Source: Corynebacterium poyangense
GTDB taxonomy: Bacteria; Actinomycetota; Actinomycetes; Mycobacteriales; Mycobacteriaceae
Assembly: GCF_014522205.1 (NCBI RefSeq)
Contig: NZ_CP046884.1
Coordinates: 744,001-808,000, forward strand
Reading direction: 5' to 3'
Length of the DNA: 64,000 nt
Position numbers and translations under genes: made by a program. The stretch's first letter is position 1. The number at the start of each line of letters is the position of its first letter. The notes beneath the pieces are model-generated. The model was not told the origin of the DNA. It saw only the letters and a list, made by a program, of their open reading frames with translations, and made no database searches. Shown here in pieces: positions 32,522 to 42,386 of this stretch.

Positions 32522-33559
32522 CTATTTCCTTGGGCGTTTCGTATTTGCTCGAACCCCTAAGAGCACATCTTCCCAGTGAGGTGTGACTGCACGGCGGCGC
32601 CGTTTGGTGGGGTTATGCTCAGGGTCAGGATGTTGGAGGAGGTCCTCGCCTTCGGTGATCTCCTGGGAGTCTTTGACTGCCGGAATATCATCACGAGTTC
32701 GTTCGGTGGGGGAAAGGTCCTCGCTCTCCGCTTCAGAAGAATCCTCCTCGGGGGACTCCGCGTTTGTCACCATTGTCTCAGACGCAGCACGGTCATCGTC
32801 CCATCGACTAATGGGGGTCAAGGTCCTGACCGGTTGTACGAAATTCGGGTCAGTCAGATCCGCCGCTATCCCATTCCGGGCCACCGCAGTAGCCGACGAG
32901 GTGGTGTGATTATGCAAAGTCCACTCGGCGGTATTTTCGCTGAGGCCTGCCCGCCACGTCACCGTAACAACCCATTGGCCGGACGTTTCACGAAAAGCAT
33001 CCCAGGTAGCTTCTGCTAAATCATGCCCGCGGGCTGCGAGAGCGGTAGCCAGAACCTCAAATAACGTGAGTTTAGCGGGGCCATCATCTCGGACGGGGTG
33101 GGACTGTTTAGCCATCTCGGCAATCCGTGAGCGCTCCTGTAAAACAGGGTAAGCAAAAGCTTCCACTCGCGATTCTGCCACTCCCATTGTCTCCGCTAAT
33201 TCAGCAACGCTGGCCCCAGAGCGAATTCGTTCTTGAATCTCACGTGGACGCATTGTTAGTGGCGCAGAGAGTGCGGGATCAGGTTCCCGGCGACTAGGGA
33301 CAGTGGTATGTAGTACGGTGGCGGAATCAGATGCCGATTTATCCTCTTTACTTGGACTTTTAGGCTCGACGCTCGGCTGGCTGCTGTCTTTCGTAGTGGC
33401 ATCCGACTCGGGTTGGGGGCCTAACAGAATAGCGCGAAGATCGGGAGTGACTTCTAAGAAAAACTGAGTGCCAGAATTATCGTCGCTATCTGGTTCCGCC
33501 GGCCGGAAGACCAGCGAGGTGGGGGTAGATTCCTCGCGGACGAGGAAAAGCTCACGCAT
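32522..33559 (-). CDS. sepH: cell-division protein SepH (DUF3071)
   Basis: A 345-residue protein. ATG 33559 (MRELFLVREES) has AAGGAGA directly upstream, so the longer frame to 33655 overlapping serC is rejected. The N-terminal domain with 'PLTMRPREIQERIRSGASVAELAETMGVAESRVEAFAYPVLQER' in part contains the helix-turn-helix of SepH, and 'WDAFRETSGQWVVTVTWRAGLSENTAEWTL' in part closes the DUF3071 domain. The C-terminal 100 residues are acidic and disordered, ending in a basic tail. In actinobacteria SepH stimulates FtsZ assembly. It lies between serC and the DUF6928 gene. Confidence 0.9.
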   Translation of the reverse strand: MRELFLVREESTPTSLVFRPAEPDSDDNSGTQFFLEVTPDLRAILLGPQPESDATTKDSSQPSVEPKSPSKEDKSASDSATVLHTTVPSRREPDPALSAPLTMRPREIQERIRSGASVAELAETMGVAESRVEAFAYPVLQERSRIAEMAKQSHPVRDDGPAKLTLFEVLATALAARGHDLAEATWDAFRETSGQWVVTVTWRAGLSENTAEWTLHNHTTSSATAVARNGIAADLTDPNFVQPVRTLTPISRWDDDRAASETMVTNAESPEEDSSEAESEDLSPTERTRDDIPAVKDSQEITEGEDLLQHPDPEHNPTKRRRRAVTPHWEDVLLGVRANTKRPRK

Positions 33560-33638
33560 CTGATCTCCTTTTATTTGAAAGGCAGTTATATCAATTTTTA
33601 CTTTAACGTAATCTGCCTTGGTGAAGCGCGAGCCACAA

Positions 33639-35241
<1,603 letters not shown>

Positions 35242-36534
35242 GTGGCTTCTGAGAATAAGGATAAGGCTGTACTTCATTACCCCGGTGGCGAGTTCGAGAT
35301 GGACATCAAGAAGGCCACTGAGGGCAATGATGGTGTCGACCTAAGCAAGCTTCTAAACGAAACTGGACTAGTTACCTTTGATCCGGGATACGTCAGCACC
35401 GGTTCCACTGAATCCAAGATCACCTATATTGACGGTGCCAACGGAATTCTGCGTCACCGTGGTTACGACATTGCTGATTTGGCGGAAAACGCCACTTTCA
35501 ACGAGGTTTCTTACCTGCTGATCAAGGGTGAGCTTCCGAATGCTGACGAACTCGCGGCGTTTAATAATGAAATCCGTCATCACACCCTGTTGGATGAAGA
35601 TTTTAAATCTCAGTTCCGGGTGTTCCCGCGTAATGCTCACCCGATGTCGGTGTTGGCTTCTTCGGTGAATATTCTTTCCACCTATTACCAGGATCAATTA
35701 AATCCTTTGGACGAAGCTCAGCTAGATAAAGCTACGGTGCGTCTCATGGCCAAGGTGCCAATGTTGGCTGCTTATGCTTATCGGGCATCTAAGGGCGTTC
35801 CTTATATGTACCCGGATAACTCCCTGAATGCGCGGGAGAACTTTTTGCGGATGATGTTTGGTTATCCGACTGAGCCTTATGAAGTAGATCCGGTGATGGT
35901 GAAGGCACTTGATAAGTTGCTTATCCTTCACGCGGACCATGAGCAGAACTGCTCCACATCCACTGTACGGATGATTGGTTCTGCTCAAGCGAATATGTTT
36001 GTGGCTGTTGCCGGTGGTATTAACGCCTTGTCTGGTCCGCTGCACGGTGGAGCTAACCAGGCTGTTCTGGAAATGCTTCAGGAAATTCATGAAAATGGTG
36101 GCGACGCCACTGACTTCATGAATCGGGTGAAGAATAAGGAAAAGGGTGTCCGGCTCATGGGCTTCGGTCACCGGGTTTATAAGAATTACGATCCGCGTGC
36201 CGCCATTGTGAAAAAGACTGCTCACGAGGTTCTGGATCATTTGGGTGGGGATCACCTGCTGGATCTGGCTATGCAGCTGGAAGAAATTGCCTTGGCAGAT
36301 GATTACTTCATCCAGCGCAAGCTCTACCCGAATGTTGATTTCTACACAGGTTTGATCTACCGAGCCATGGGCTTCCCGACGGACTTCTTTACCGTCTTGT
36401 TTGCTATTGGTCGTCTTCCGGGCTGGATTGCTCACTACCGCGAGCAACTGGAAATGAATACCAAGATCAACCGTCCTCGCCAGATTTACACGGGTGAAAC
36501 CTTGCGGAGCATTACCCCGCGTGACCAGCGTTAA
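35242..36534 (+). CDS. gltA: citrate synthase
   Basis: A 430-residue type I/II hexameric-type citrate synthase, condensing acetyl-CoA and oxaloacetate. Active-site blocks are 'LHADHEQNCSTSTVRMIGS' (His), 'GGINALSGPLHGGANQAVLEM' in part (second His) and 'MGFGHRVYKNYDPRA' (His and Arg), with the catalytic Asp in 'NVDFYTGLIYRAMGFP'. The start is GTG 35242 behind GGAAAGG. It stands alone, followed by the FKBP gene after about 180 bp. The long upstream leader (see 34782-35241) suggests regulated expression. Confidence 0.97.
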   Translation: MASENKDKAVLHYPGGEFEMDIKKATEGNDGVDLSKLLNETGLVTFDPGYVSTGSTESKITYIDGANGILRHRGYDIADLAENATFNEVSYLLIKGELPNADELAAFNNEIRHHTLLDEDFKSQFRVFPRNAHPMSVLASSVNILSTYYQDQLNPLDEAQLDKATVRLMAKVPMLAAYAYRASKGVPYMYPDNSLNARENFLRMMFGYPTEPYEVDPVMVKALDKLLILHADHEQNCSTSTVRMIGSAQANMFVAVAGGINALSGPLHGGANQAVLEMLQEIHENGGDATDFMNRVKNKEKGVRLMGFGHRVYKNYDPRAAIVKKTAHEVLDHLGGDHLLDLAMQLEEIALADDYFIQRKLYPNVDFYTGLIYRAMGFPTDFFTVLFAIGRLPGWIAHYREQLEMNTKINRPRQIYTGETLRSITPRDQR

Positions 36535-36712
36535 TCTCCGGCGGGCTCGGAAAATAAGGGGAATTTTATAACCCTGAGGGTCAGATGAGAATAGGGCACT
36601 CTATAATGGAGTGCTGTCTTGTCTGGCCCTTTTCTCTGTGTGCTCTAAGAAGCAAGTAGAGAAGGGGCTAGGGAAAGTTGACAACAACCCCAATCCGAGG
36701 AGTATTTACCCG

Positions 36713-37075
36713 ATGGAAAAGCCCCTTATTGATGTCCCGACTGGCCCCGCCCCTGAGGATTTGGTCATCGAGGATCTAGTACTAGGAGAGGGGGAGGAAG
36801 CTCAGCCCAATGACCAGGTGGAGGTTCACTATGTAGGAGTGGACTTTGAAACTGGACAGGAATTCGATTCTTCGTGGGATCGCGGACAAAGCATCAACTT
36901 CCCGCTCAATGGCCTAATTCAAGGATGGCAAGAAGGAATTCCGGGGATGAAAGTGGGAGGCCGACGTAAGTTGGTGATTCCGCCAGAAAAGGCCTATGGG
37001 CCCGCTAATGGAGCTCACCCGCTGGGTGGTCGAACTCTTATTTTCGTCATTGACCTGCTTAAAGTAGGATCATAA
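36713..37075 (+). CDS. fkbA: FKBP-type peptidyl-prolyl cis-trans isomerase
   Basis: A 120-residue cytoplasmic isomerase. The FKBP fold shows 'VEVHYVGVDFETGQEFDSSWDRGQSINFPLN' in part (Tyr, Phe and Asp of the pocket), 'LIQGWQEGIPGMKVGGRRKLVIPPEKAYG' in part and 'LIFVIDLL'. ATG 36713 has GAGGAG upstream and gives the usual compact FKBP; the longer frame from 36611 adds an unrelated segment and is rejected. Position downstream of gltA is as I recall for C. glutamicum. Confidence 0.93.
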   Translation: MEKPLIDVPTGPAPEDLVIEDLVLGEGEEAQPNDQVEVHYVGVDFETGQEFDSSWDRGQSINFPLNGLIQGWQEGIPGMKVGGRRKLVIPPEKAYGPANGAHPLGGRTLIFVIDLLKVGS

Positions 37076-37112
37076 CGTCCACGAAGGGCATAAACCTGAT
37101 TTAAGGTGTTCA

Positions 37113-38003
37113 ATGGGGTGTATGAGTTTAGAACTAGCACCCGCATTGACTCTCAACGATGGCACGGACATTCCACAACTTGGCTTAGGCACCTGGGCCT
37201 TACGCGGTGAGGAATGTGTAGCCACAATACGTTCGGCGATAGAGGTGGGCTATCGCCATTTCGATACGGCCGCTCGCTATGGCAATGAAGAAGCAGTAGG
37301 CCAAGCTATTAATGAGGCAATTGCCGCCGGCGATGTCTCCCGGGACGAGCTGTTTATTACCTCCAAAGTATGGAATGACCATCACGACGCCCAGGCTACT
37401 GCTGAGTCATTCCAGGAATCCCTCGCCAAGCTTGGCTTGGATTATCTGGACTTATTCTTAGTCCACTGGCCTTATCCACAACAGCAAAAATACGTCGAGT
37501 GTTTTGAGGCGATCGCGCGTCTTCAAGGTTTAGGGACGGTCCAAAGTATTGGGGTTGCTAATTTTTATGAAGATGTCCTCGATGACTTAATTACCCAAAC
37601 AGGCATTGTGCCAGCGGTTAATCAAGTTGAGCTCCATCCTGGTTTTTCTCAGTCAACGCTTCGGGAGTACCACGACGCCCATGGCATCATCACCGAGGCG
37701 TGGTCACCCTTAGGGCGCGGTATCCTCCTCCAAAACCCGGTGATTGCTGATGTTGCCGATCAGGTGGGACGTTCCCCAGCCCAGGTCATTCTCCGCTGGG
37801 GAATACAGCTAGGTTGTATCACTATTCCGAAGTCTGCCAAGCTTGATCGTCTTAAGGAAAACCTGAATATTTTTGATTTCCAGCTTTCCGAAGAGCAGAT
37901 GGACCGTATCAATGTTCTTGATGAACAACGCGGATTTGGACGCATCTTTGATGACCCCCATACGTGGCCGGACTCGCTGCACCGTGATGAATCTCAGGCA
38001 TGA
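37113..38003 (+). CDS. aldo/keto reductase
   Basis: A 296-residue (beta/alpha)8 NADPH-dependent oxidoreductase. The catalytic tetrad is visible: 'FDTAARYGNE' (Asp and Tyr), 'TSKVW' (Lys) and 'LVHWPYP' (His). 'IPKSAKLDRLKENLNIFDFQLSEEQMDRI' in part is the NADPH-binding C-terminal loop. It belongs to the 2,5-diketo-gluconate-reductase-like group, with a broad carbonyl substrate range. ATG 37113 has AAGGTG upstream; ATG 37122 (MSLELAPALT) is nearly as good. Confidence 0.92.
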   Translation: MGCMSLELAPALTLNDGTDIPQLGLGTWALRGEECVATIRSAIEVGYRHFDTAARYGNEEAVGQAINEAIAAGDVSRDELFITSKVWNDHHDAQATAESFQESLAKLGLDYLDLFLVHWPYPQQQKYVECFEAIARLQGLGTVQSIGVANFYEDVLDDLITQTGIVPAVNQVELHPGFSQSTLREYHDAHGIITEAWSPLGRGILLQNPVIADVADQVGRSPAQVILRWGIQLGCITIPKSAKLDRLKENLNIFDFQLSEEQMDRINVLDEQRGFGRIFDDPHTWPDSLHRDESQA

Positions 38004-38333
38004 GGAAATTACCCTAATAGAGACGTAACGTTTTCTCAGATTTTCTCCTTCGGCAAGTCTGTGAAGTTGGTGAAGAATGTGATATGCGACTTTGCAAACT
38101 TTGCAAACTGCACCATCTTCGGGGGGAGGGGGTGCTAAGGTTTTCGGGAATTGCCAGGTAGGCAGTGGGTAATTTTGTTTTTCGGGGGTAATAATAGGGT
38201 GAGTTTACTTCGCTACTTTAACCTCGCAAAGTGAGTTAGGTAACTTGTGTAGGTGCACAATGTGACTGTGTACACAGTATTTCCTTAATTATTCCTGGGG
38301 GAATAGTTAGAGGAATGAGATAGAAAGCGAGTT
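38004..38333 (+). promoter_or_regulatory. control region of the DUF485-MctC operon with RamB- and GlxR-like sites
   Basis: Two adjoining cores ACTTTGCAAA (38089-38098) and AACTTTGCAAA (38097-38107) resemble RamB sites, and a third inverted core CGCAAAGT lies at 38225-38232. G-runs at about 38120-38133 and 38184-38190 could be RamA-like. TGTGACTGTGTACACA (38261-38276) matches the GlxR dyad TGTGA-N6-TCACA at all but one base. This fits carbon-source control of a carboxylate transporter. Confidence 0.6.
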
Positions 38334-38684
38334 GTGACAGCGATGAGCTCCACACCACCTGCGGCTACGCAGCGTCGGGCGCCTTCCAGTGAAGAATTTC
38401 AGGCCATGCAGCAAAGCCAGGAATTCCACGAACTGCGAAGCGCTTACCGCTCTTTTACTTTTCCTATGTCGGTGGCGTTCTTCCTCTGGTACGTCGCTTA
38501 CGTGCTGCTTTCCATTTTCTTCCCAGCGCAAATGTCAATACCTTTTCTTGGGATGAATGTGGGATTGTGGTTAGGCGTCCTCCAGTTCGTGACGACGTTC
38601 ATTATCACCTGGGCCTATATCAAATATGCCAATCAGAATATTGAGCCAAAAGCGGCTGCAATTAGAGAAAAGATGGAAGGCTAG
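38334..38684 (+). CDS. DUF485 small membrane protein
   Basis: A 116-residue protein with two membrane segments ('FPMSVAFFLWYVAYVLLSIFF' in part and 'LGVLQFVTTFIITWAYIKYA'). DUF485 proteins are regularly encoded directly before SSS-family acetate/pyruvate transporters (E. coli yjcH-actP, C. glutamicum cg0952-mctC), as here with 5 bp between genes. Their role is unclear, perhaps as an accessory subunit. GTG 38334 or ATG 38343 may be the start. Confidence 0.9.
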   Translation: MTAMSSTPPAATQRRAPSSEEFQAMQQSQEFHELRSAYRSFTFPMSVAFFLWYVAYVLLSIFFPAQMSIPFLGMNVGLWLGVLQFVTTFIITWAYIKYANQNIEPKAAAIREKMEG

Positions 38685-38689
38685 GCGTT

Positions 38690-40351
38690 GTGACCATGAT
38701 TAATAGCATGTATCTAGCAGAAGCCGCTGCCGAGGCGGGAACTGGAAATCCCTGGCTTAATATCGGCGTTTTCTTAGCCTTCATCGTGGTCACGATGACC
38801 GTAGTCATGAGGGCCGGTCGCACTACCAAAGAAGCAGCTGACTTTTATACCGGTGGCGCCTCGTTCACCGGTACTCAAAATGGTCTCGCTATTGCTGGCG
38901 ACTATCTCTCTGCCGCATCATTCCTCGGAATTGTTGGTGCCATCGCGCTGAGCGGCTATGACGGATTCCTTTATTCCATCGGGTTCTTCGTCGCCTGGTT
39001 AGTAGCGCTGCTCCTTGTTGCTGAGCCACTCCGTAACGTAGGCCGATTCACCATGGCAGACGTTTTAAGTTTCCGCTTACGGCAAAAGCCGGTCCGGGTG
39101 GCGGCAGCATTCGGAACTCTTTTCGTGTCCTTGTTCTACCTCATTGCGCAGATGGCCGGGGCAGGTTCGCTGGTATCGGTTCTGCTTGATATCCACGACA
39201 CGTTCGCCCAAGCAATTGTGGTCGCTGTCGTTGGCGTCATCATGATTATCTACGTGCTGGTCGGTGGCATGAAAGGCACTACCTACGTGCAGATGATTAA
39301 AGCTGTTCTTCTGGTAGGCGGCGTTATCATCATGACAATTTTGGTCTTTGTCATGGTCAAAGGCGGCATTGGAACCCTATTGAACTCCGCAGTGCAAACC
39401 CATGCGTCATCGGCGACTATCGCTAAAGAAGGCTATCAGGCAAGCGACATCCTTAATCCTGGGCTGAAATATGGAGGGACGTTCGCTAAAGACCTGGACT
39501 TCATTTCCCTAGGAATTTCTCTGGTCCTCGGTACCGCCGGATTGCCACACGTGCTCATGCGCTTTTACACCGTTCCCACGGCAACTGAAGCGCGCAAGTC
39601 TGTCACCTGGGCAATTGTTCTTATCGGTTCCTTCTATCTGATGACCTTGGTGCTTGGTTTCGGAGCTGCGGCCCTGGTGGGCCCAGACCGTATTCTCGGT
39701 GCTCCTGGTGGCGCCAATGCTGCTGCGCCACTCTTGGCTTTGGAACTGGGTGGCCCGATCTTCATGGCAGCCATTGCTGCAGTTGCTTTCGCTACTGTTC
39801 TTGCTGTGGTGGCAGGATTGGCTATTACCGCTTCAGCATCTGTCGCACACGATGTGTATGCCGCGGTTATCCGCAACGGGGAAGCTACTGAGGAAGAGCA
39901 GGTGAAAGTCTCACGAATCACCGTTGTTGTCATCGGCGTGGTTGCCATTATTCTCGGAATCCTCGCGATGAAGCAGAATGTGGCCTTCTTGGTATCCCTA
40001 GCTTTCGCGATTGCCGCTTCCGCGAATCTCCCCACCATTTTGTATTCGCTCTACTGGAAGCGCTTTAACACCGTAGGTGCGGTGTGCTCCATGTACGCAG
40101 GCCTAGGAAGTGCATTACTTCTGATCATTCTCTCCCCGGCGGTCTCGGGAGCTAAAACCTCAATGATTCCGAGCCTAGATTTCGCTATCTTCCCGCTCAG
40201 CAGCCCAGGAATTATCTCCATCCCCTTAGCATTCCTGGCTGGATACCTTGGTTCGGTCCTGTCTAAACCGGATAATTTGGATCATCTCCAAGCCGAGATG
40301 GAAGTTCGATCCCTCACCGGAGTTGGTGTGGAAGCCCCAGTTCAGCACTAG
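38690..40351 (+). CDS. mctC: monocarboxylate (pyruvate/acetate/propionate) transporter, SSS family
   Basis: A 553-residue sodium:solute-symporter-family protein with about 13 membrane helices. 'DFYTGGASFTGTQNGLAIAGDYLSAASFLGI' in part is the conserved Na-site region, and 'LPHVLMRFYTVPTATEARKS' in part is the ActP/MctC signature. Strong resemblance to E. coli ActP and the corynebacterial MctC, together with the DUF485 partner, supports uptake of acetate, pyruvate or propionate. GTG 38690 is 8 nt after GGAAGG; ATG 38696 is possible. Confidence 0.92.
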   Translation: MTMINSMYLAEAAAEAGTGNPWLNIGVFLAFIVVTMTVVMRAGRTTKEAADFYTGGASFTGTQNGLAIAGDYLSAASFLGIVGAIALSGYDGFLYSIGFFVAWLVALLLVAEPLRNVGRFTMADVLSFRLRQKPVRVAAAFGTLFVSLFYLIAQMAGAGSLVSVLLDIHDTFAQAIVVAVVGVIMIIYVLVGGMKGTTYVQMIKAVLLVGGVIIMTILVFVMVKGGIGTLLNSAVQTHASSATIAKEGYQASDILNPGLKYGGTFAKDLDFISLGISLVLGTAGLPHVLMRFYTVPTATEARKSVTWAIVLIGSFYLMTLVLGFGAAALVGPDRILGAPGGANAAAPLLALELGGPIFMAAIAAVAFATVLAVVAGLAITASASVAHDVYAAVIRNGEATEEEQVKVSRITVVVIGVVAIILGILAMKQNVAFLVSLAFAIAASANLPTILYSLYWKRFNTVGAVCSMYAGLGSALLLIILSPAVSGAKTSMIPSLDFAIFPLSSPGIISIPLAFLAGYLGSVLSKPDNLDHLQAEMEVRSLTGVGVEAPVQH

Positions 40352-40374
40352 TCAGCTTTCTCACACTCGGTAAC

Positions 40375-40424
40375 ACTCCAAACTGCTGCCAGCCTTAGGG
40401 CTGGGAGGGTTTGGAGTTTTCTTT
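40375..40424. terminator. terminator shared by mctC and the DedA gene
   Basis: ACTCCAAAC (40375-40383) pairs with GTTTGGAGT (40409-40417) around an inner CCAGCC/GGCTGG stem, followed by TTTTCTTT. The right arm is also the coding sequence for the last residues (NSKPSQP) of the opposing DedA gene. Confidence 0.8.
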
Positions 40425-41069
40425 ATTCATCATCCCGCGAATACCTCCGATAATGCCGGGGATGATGGAGATAAACACGATCAATAAGAAAATTGCTTCA
40501 ATATTCTCCCGAACAAAGGTTATTTGCCCGAGAAGAGCGCCTAAAGCCACTACGCCGGCACCCCAAAGAACACCACCAATAATGTTATAGGTGATAAACG
40601 TGCGCCACTTCATGCCGGCCATACCAGCGACGAGTGGAGCGTAGGTGCGCACAATGGGGACAAAGCGACACAAAATGATGGTGAGGGGGCCGTATTTGTC
40701 GAAAAACTCCTCGGTGCGTCGGACATATTCTTGCTTGAAAATCCGGCCGTCGGGGCGATTACGCAAATGAGGGTGGAAACGGTTGCCGATCCAATATCCG
40801 ACTTGGTCACCAAGAATAGCGGCGATGGGGCAGAGAATCATGACCAACCATAAGGGGGCGAAAGGATCTGGCTGGTTAGCTAATAACCCTGCGGTAAAAA
40901 GTAGTGAATCTCCAGGTAGGAGGGGGAATAAGAGACCCGATTCAATGAAAACGATGAGAAATAGCACCGGGAGAATAGCTCCACCAAAGGGGCCAGACCC
41001 GGATAGTAGGTACATCGGATCTAGCCACTGGGGGCCTAGCGCTACAGTCCACACGACGTCATTTGCCAT
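40395..41069 (-). CDS. DedA-family membrane protein
   Basis: A 224-residue membrane protein. 'FIESGLLFPLLPGDSLLFTAGLLA' in part, 'LGDQVGYWIG' and 'ILCRFVPIVRTYAPLVAGMAGM' in part are the DedA (SNARE-associated) motifs, including the membrane-embedded acidic and FxRxxPxxRT residues. Members act in lipid (polyprenyl-phosphate or phospholipid) flipping and membrane homeostasis. It stands alone, with its C-terminal codons inside the shared terminator hairpin. Confidence 0.92.
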   Translation of the reverse strand: MANDVVWTVALGPQWLDPMYLLSGSGPFGGAILPVLFLIVFIESGLLFPLLPGDSLLFTAGLLANQPDPFAPLWLVMILCPIAAILGDQVGYWIGNRFHPHLRNRPDGRIFKQEYVRRTEEFFDKYGPLTIILCRFVPIVRTYAPLVAGMAGMKWRTFITYNIIGGVLWGAGVVALGALLGQITFVRENIEAIFLLIVFISIIPGIIGGIRGMMNKENSKPSQP

Positions 41070-41178
41070 AGGGCAAACATTACCCTCTGGGGTCCTAAAG
41101 TCCGCGTATTGTTCCCACCGCTGCGCAGTCCTAAGCTAAACCCGGTAAACCGAAACATGGTTTGAGATTGGAGAAAAG

Positions 41179-42141
41179 ATGTCAGGGCACAAACTCGTCT
41201 TGATAGGTTTAGGCCACGTGGGGGATGCTGTTTTGGCTCACGCGATGTCCTCGAAGCTTTTCAGTGATATCGCGCTTATTGACGCCAATACCCAGCTTGC
41301 TGAGGGGCAAGCGCTGGATCAACACCAAGCTACGGCCTTGCCGGGTGTGGGGAATGTGCATGTTCATGTGGCCGATTATGATGCGTGCGCCGATGCTGAT
41401 GTGATTATCTACACTGCCGGACCCTCGATTCGTCCCGACCAAGCAGGTGCTGAGTCTCGAAACCTGTTGGCCGCGAAGAACGCATCAATTGTTCGGGAAG
41501 TGATGGCAGAAATCACTCAGCGCACCCGAGACGCAATTATCGTGATGGTGTCCAATCCAGTAGATCTTTTGGTGCATATTGCAGCCACCGAGTTTGACTA
41601 CCCCACAGAGAAGATCATGGGCACCGGCTTACTATTGGATTCCGCACGCCTTTGCCGAATTGTTGCAGACATGCTCGATATAGACCCGGACTTTGTTCAT
41701 GCCGCCATGCTGGGTGAACATGGGGCAACCGGGTTTCCCTATATGTCAGGCATTTCCGTGGCTGGAGTTTCCTACCCGCAATTCCCCGAGGTTTTCGGTA
41801 TTGACCAACTTCTCAGCGCTGAAGAACTCATGACTCGGACTAATTATGCCGGGATGGAAGTGCTAAAAACTAAGGGATGGACTTCCGCAGGCGTTGCAGC
41901 AAGCGCTATTACTTTAGCCCAATCAATTATGCTGAACTCTAAAATTGTGGTCCCGGTATCCACGCTGCTGTGTGGGGAATATGGTCAACACCAAGACGTG
42001 TCATTGTCGGTGCCGTGCATCATCGGAGAAAACGGTATTGAAAAGCGCATTGAGGTGCCGCTCGATGCATGGGAAGAAGAAAAAATGCAGCAATCGATAA
42101 CGGCATTAAAGAAATTGATTGCCAGCGTTTCTAAAAAATAG
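41179..42141 (+). CDS. L-lactate / L-2-hydroxyacid dehydrogenase (LDH family)
   Basis: A 320-residue NAD-dependent dehydrogenase. 'VLIGLGHVGDAV' is the dinucleotide-binding GxGxxG, 'LIDAN' the NAD-ribose Asp, 'VMVSNPVDLL' and 'GTGLLLDSARL' (substrate-binding Arg) are LDH blocks, and 'LGEHGATGF' holds the catalytic His. The mobile-loop region 'GPSIRPDQAGAESR' differs from the strict lactate-type GARQxxGESR, and the whole resembles L-2-hydroxyisocaproate dehydrogenase, so branched 2-oxoacids may be the substrate. GGAGAAAAG precedes ATG 41179. Confidence 0.85.
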   Translation: MSGHKLVLIGLGHVGDAVLAHAMSSKLFSDIALIDANTQLAEGQALDQHQATALPGVGNVHVHVADYDACADADVIIYTAGPSIRPDQAGAESRNLLAAKNASIVREVMAEITQRTRDAIIVMVSNPVDLLVHIAATEFDYPTEKIMGTGLLLDSARLCRIVADMLDIDPDFVHAAMLGEHGATGFPYMSGISVAGVSYPQFPEVFGIDQLLSAEELMTRTNYAGMEVLKTKGWTSAGVAASAITLAQSIMLNSKIVVPVSTLLCGEYGQHQDVSLSVPCIIGENGIEKRIEVPLDAWEEEKMQQSITALKKLIASVSKK

Positions 42142-42185
42142 CTTTAGCTTCTCTGGGAAAAGAGACTCGACGTCCAGCTAGGGCG

Positions 42186-42231
42186 AAAAACACCCCGTTA
42201 GCGTCCGTTATCACAGGATAGCGACGGGGTG
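42186..42231 (-). terminator. terminator hairpin
   Basis: CACCCCGT (42191-42198) pairs with ACGGGGTG (42224-42231). On the minus strand it is followed by TTTTT (42186-42190), so it best serves the minus-strand unknown gene but may also stop the plus-strand dehydrogenase transcript. Confidence 0.7.
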
Positions 42232-42386
42232 GAGAAGGGAGTTTTGGAAAACCTCACAACCTCGATTAACTCGGTCCGGTTCCATGCTCGGTTCCGTCAC
42301 AAATTCGATTTGGTTCCATTAGAGGTAGCTACCAGCGCCAATACAATGGGGAAGAAGCCTTGTGTTCCCGAGCGCTAATGCGGTGG

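Noticed and set aside
35722..36447. A 241-codon antisense frame across gltA
   Set aside because: Shadow of a well-conserved gene with codon bias; no support on the minus strand.
42245..42386. Repeated GGTTCC words as an attachment-site repeat of tRNA-Arg
   Set aside because: They do not match the tRNA 3' end over a useful length, so no att duplication can be claimed.
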